Below, piece after piece: positions 63,090 to 64,000 of a DNA stretch of 64,000 nt. Numbering within the stretch: the stretch's first letter is position 1; every line of letters starts with the position of its first letter. This DNA is from Bacteroidota bacterium. Lineage in GTDB: Bacteria; Bacteroidota; Bacteroidia; Chitinophagales; LD1. The position numbers and the translations under genes were made by a program. The stretch covers positions 1 through 64,000 of the forward strand of contig CANJVG010000003.1 in the NCBI GenBank assembly GCA_947478005.1, given 5' to 3'. The notes beneath the pieces are model-generated. The model did not search any database, was not told where the DNA came from, and saw only the letters and a program-made list of their open reading frames with translations.

Positions 63090-64000
63090 GTGTCAAAATT
63101 CACTTGGTTCCTTTTAGCTCTGGTAGTATTAGTAGCTGGCATTCTGGTTTACAACAAAGTGCTTCACCCAAAAGAAGTGGCTGCCCCAATGGGCAAGGGC
63201 GGTCCTCCCAAAGATATTTCGGTGAGCGTATTTATTGTGCGGGCAAAAAATTTAGAGAACGGAATAGTGGCCTCTGGCACCCTGCTGGCAAATGAAGAAG
63301 TGGAGTTGCACCCCGAAGCATCTGGAAAAATTACTGCGCTGAACCTGAACGAAGGCACAGCCGTTGCGAAAGGCACTTTGCTCATAAAGCTTTTTGATGC
63401 CGACCTGCAGGCTCAACTCAAAAAACTTTCGCTTCAAAGAGAAGCAGCTAAAAAAACCGAAACGCGATTAAAACAATTATTGACTATCAGTGGTATTGGT
63501 CAACAGGAATATGACAATGCAGTGACTCAACTGAATAATATTAAAGCCGACATGGACCTGACCCAGGCACAAATCTCGAAGACAGAAGTGCGCGCTCCGT
63601 TTAACGGAGTGGTGGGTTTAAAGAATGTAAGTATAGGCGCTTATGTCTCACCAAGCACTTCTATCGCTACCTTGCAACAGATAGACCCGCTCAAAATTGA
63701 CTTTACTGTTCCTGAAAAGTATTCTTCTTCAGTTGGAAAGGGAGATGTGATAAAATTTTCGGTTGATGGTTCATCCGAAACATTCACGGGGAAGGTTTTT
63801 GCTATTGAACCCAAGATAGATGAAGCTACACGCAGTATAAAGGTGCGGGCGTTGGTAAGTAACTCAAAAACAAAATTATTCCCCGGTGCTTTCGCCAAAA
63901 TTGATTTAGGATTAAAGAGCGTAACCGGTGCATTGATGGTTCCCACGCAGTGCATTATTCCTGAAGCACGGAACAAGAAATTGATCGTAGTGAGAGATGG
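63090..64000 (+). CDS. RND efflux periplasmic adaptor (HlyD/MFP family), truncated by window end; GTG start at 63090
   Basis: Frame reads VSKFTWFLLALVVLVAGILVYNKVLHPKE...GIVASGTLLANEEVELHPEASGKITALNLNEGTAVAKGTLLIKLFDADLQAQL...KTEVRAPFNGVVGLKNVSIGAYVSPSTSIATLQQIDPLKIDFTVPEKY; absent from the ORF track because it has no ATG start or in-window stop. Confidence 0.92.
   Translation, partial: MSKFTWFLLALVVLVAGILVYNKVLHPKEVAAPMGKGGPPKDISVSVFIVRAKNLENGIVASGTLLANEEVELHPEASGKITALNLNEGTAVAKGTLLIKLFDADLQAQLKKLSLQREAAKKTETRLKQLLTISGIGQQEYDNAVTQLNNIKADMDLTQAQISKTEVRAPFNGVVGLKNVSIGAYVSPSTSIATLQQIDPLKIDFTVPEKYSSSVGKGDVIKFSVDGSSETFTGKVFAIEPKIDEATRSIKVRALVSNSKTKLFPGAFAKIDLGLKSVTGALMVPTQCIIPEARNKKLIVVRD

Noticed and set aside
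1-64000. tRNA/rRNA genes, prophage, toxin-antitoxin or restriction systems
   Set aside because: No tRNA-like TPsiC arm or rRNA-like segment noticed by eye, and no integrase, methylase, toxin or phage structural proteins among the translations; a tRNAscan/Rfam run would be decisive.

Overview
64-kb chromosomal window from a Bacteroidota (Cytophaga/Chitinophaga-like) genome. Evidence: SprA (SOV), GldD/GldE, a T9SS C-terminal sorting domain protein, BshA, and the order ruvA-sprA and hup-mutY-ssb-gldE-gldD. Most coding capacity is housekeeping (mnmG, ybeY, hpt, msrA, idi, corA, nadD, psd, gatA, ruvA, uvrA, ssb, mutY, HU). No rRNA, tRNA, CRISPR, transposase or phage genes were recognised. The most unusual signal is non-coding: at least four intergenic spaces (about 236-400, 14891-15261, 44110-44427, 59001-59471) hold degenerate arrays with a near-exact 21-bp period. 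Sequence is poorly conserved but register is kept, and consensus differs between loci. In three of them the unit orientation flips part-way, and in two the flip lies at or beside a perfect palindrome. A second signal set suggests the window spans the replication origin: a DnaA-box cluster plus AT-rich stretch at about 28.4-28.87 kb between nadD and an L,D-transpeptidase gene, and two identical parS-like 16-mers at about 10.54-10.62 kb beside mnmG. Also notable are a perfect 65-bp palindrome (58882-58946), a 16-bp-arm nested hairpin (32754-32808), a heptanucleotide repeat in the signal-peptide region of a GH3/serine-hydrolase fusion, short-word repeats inside ybeY, and a Lys-rich coiled-coil insertion in SprA. 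All calls come from reading the sequence and supplied translations; no searches were run.
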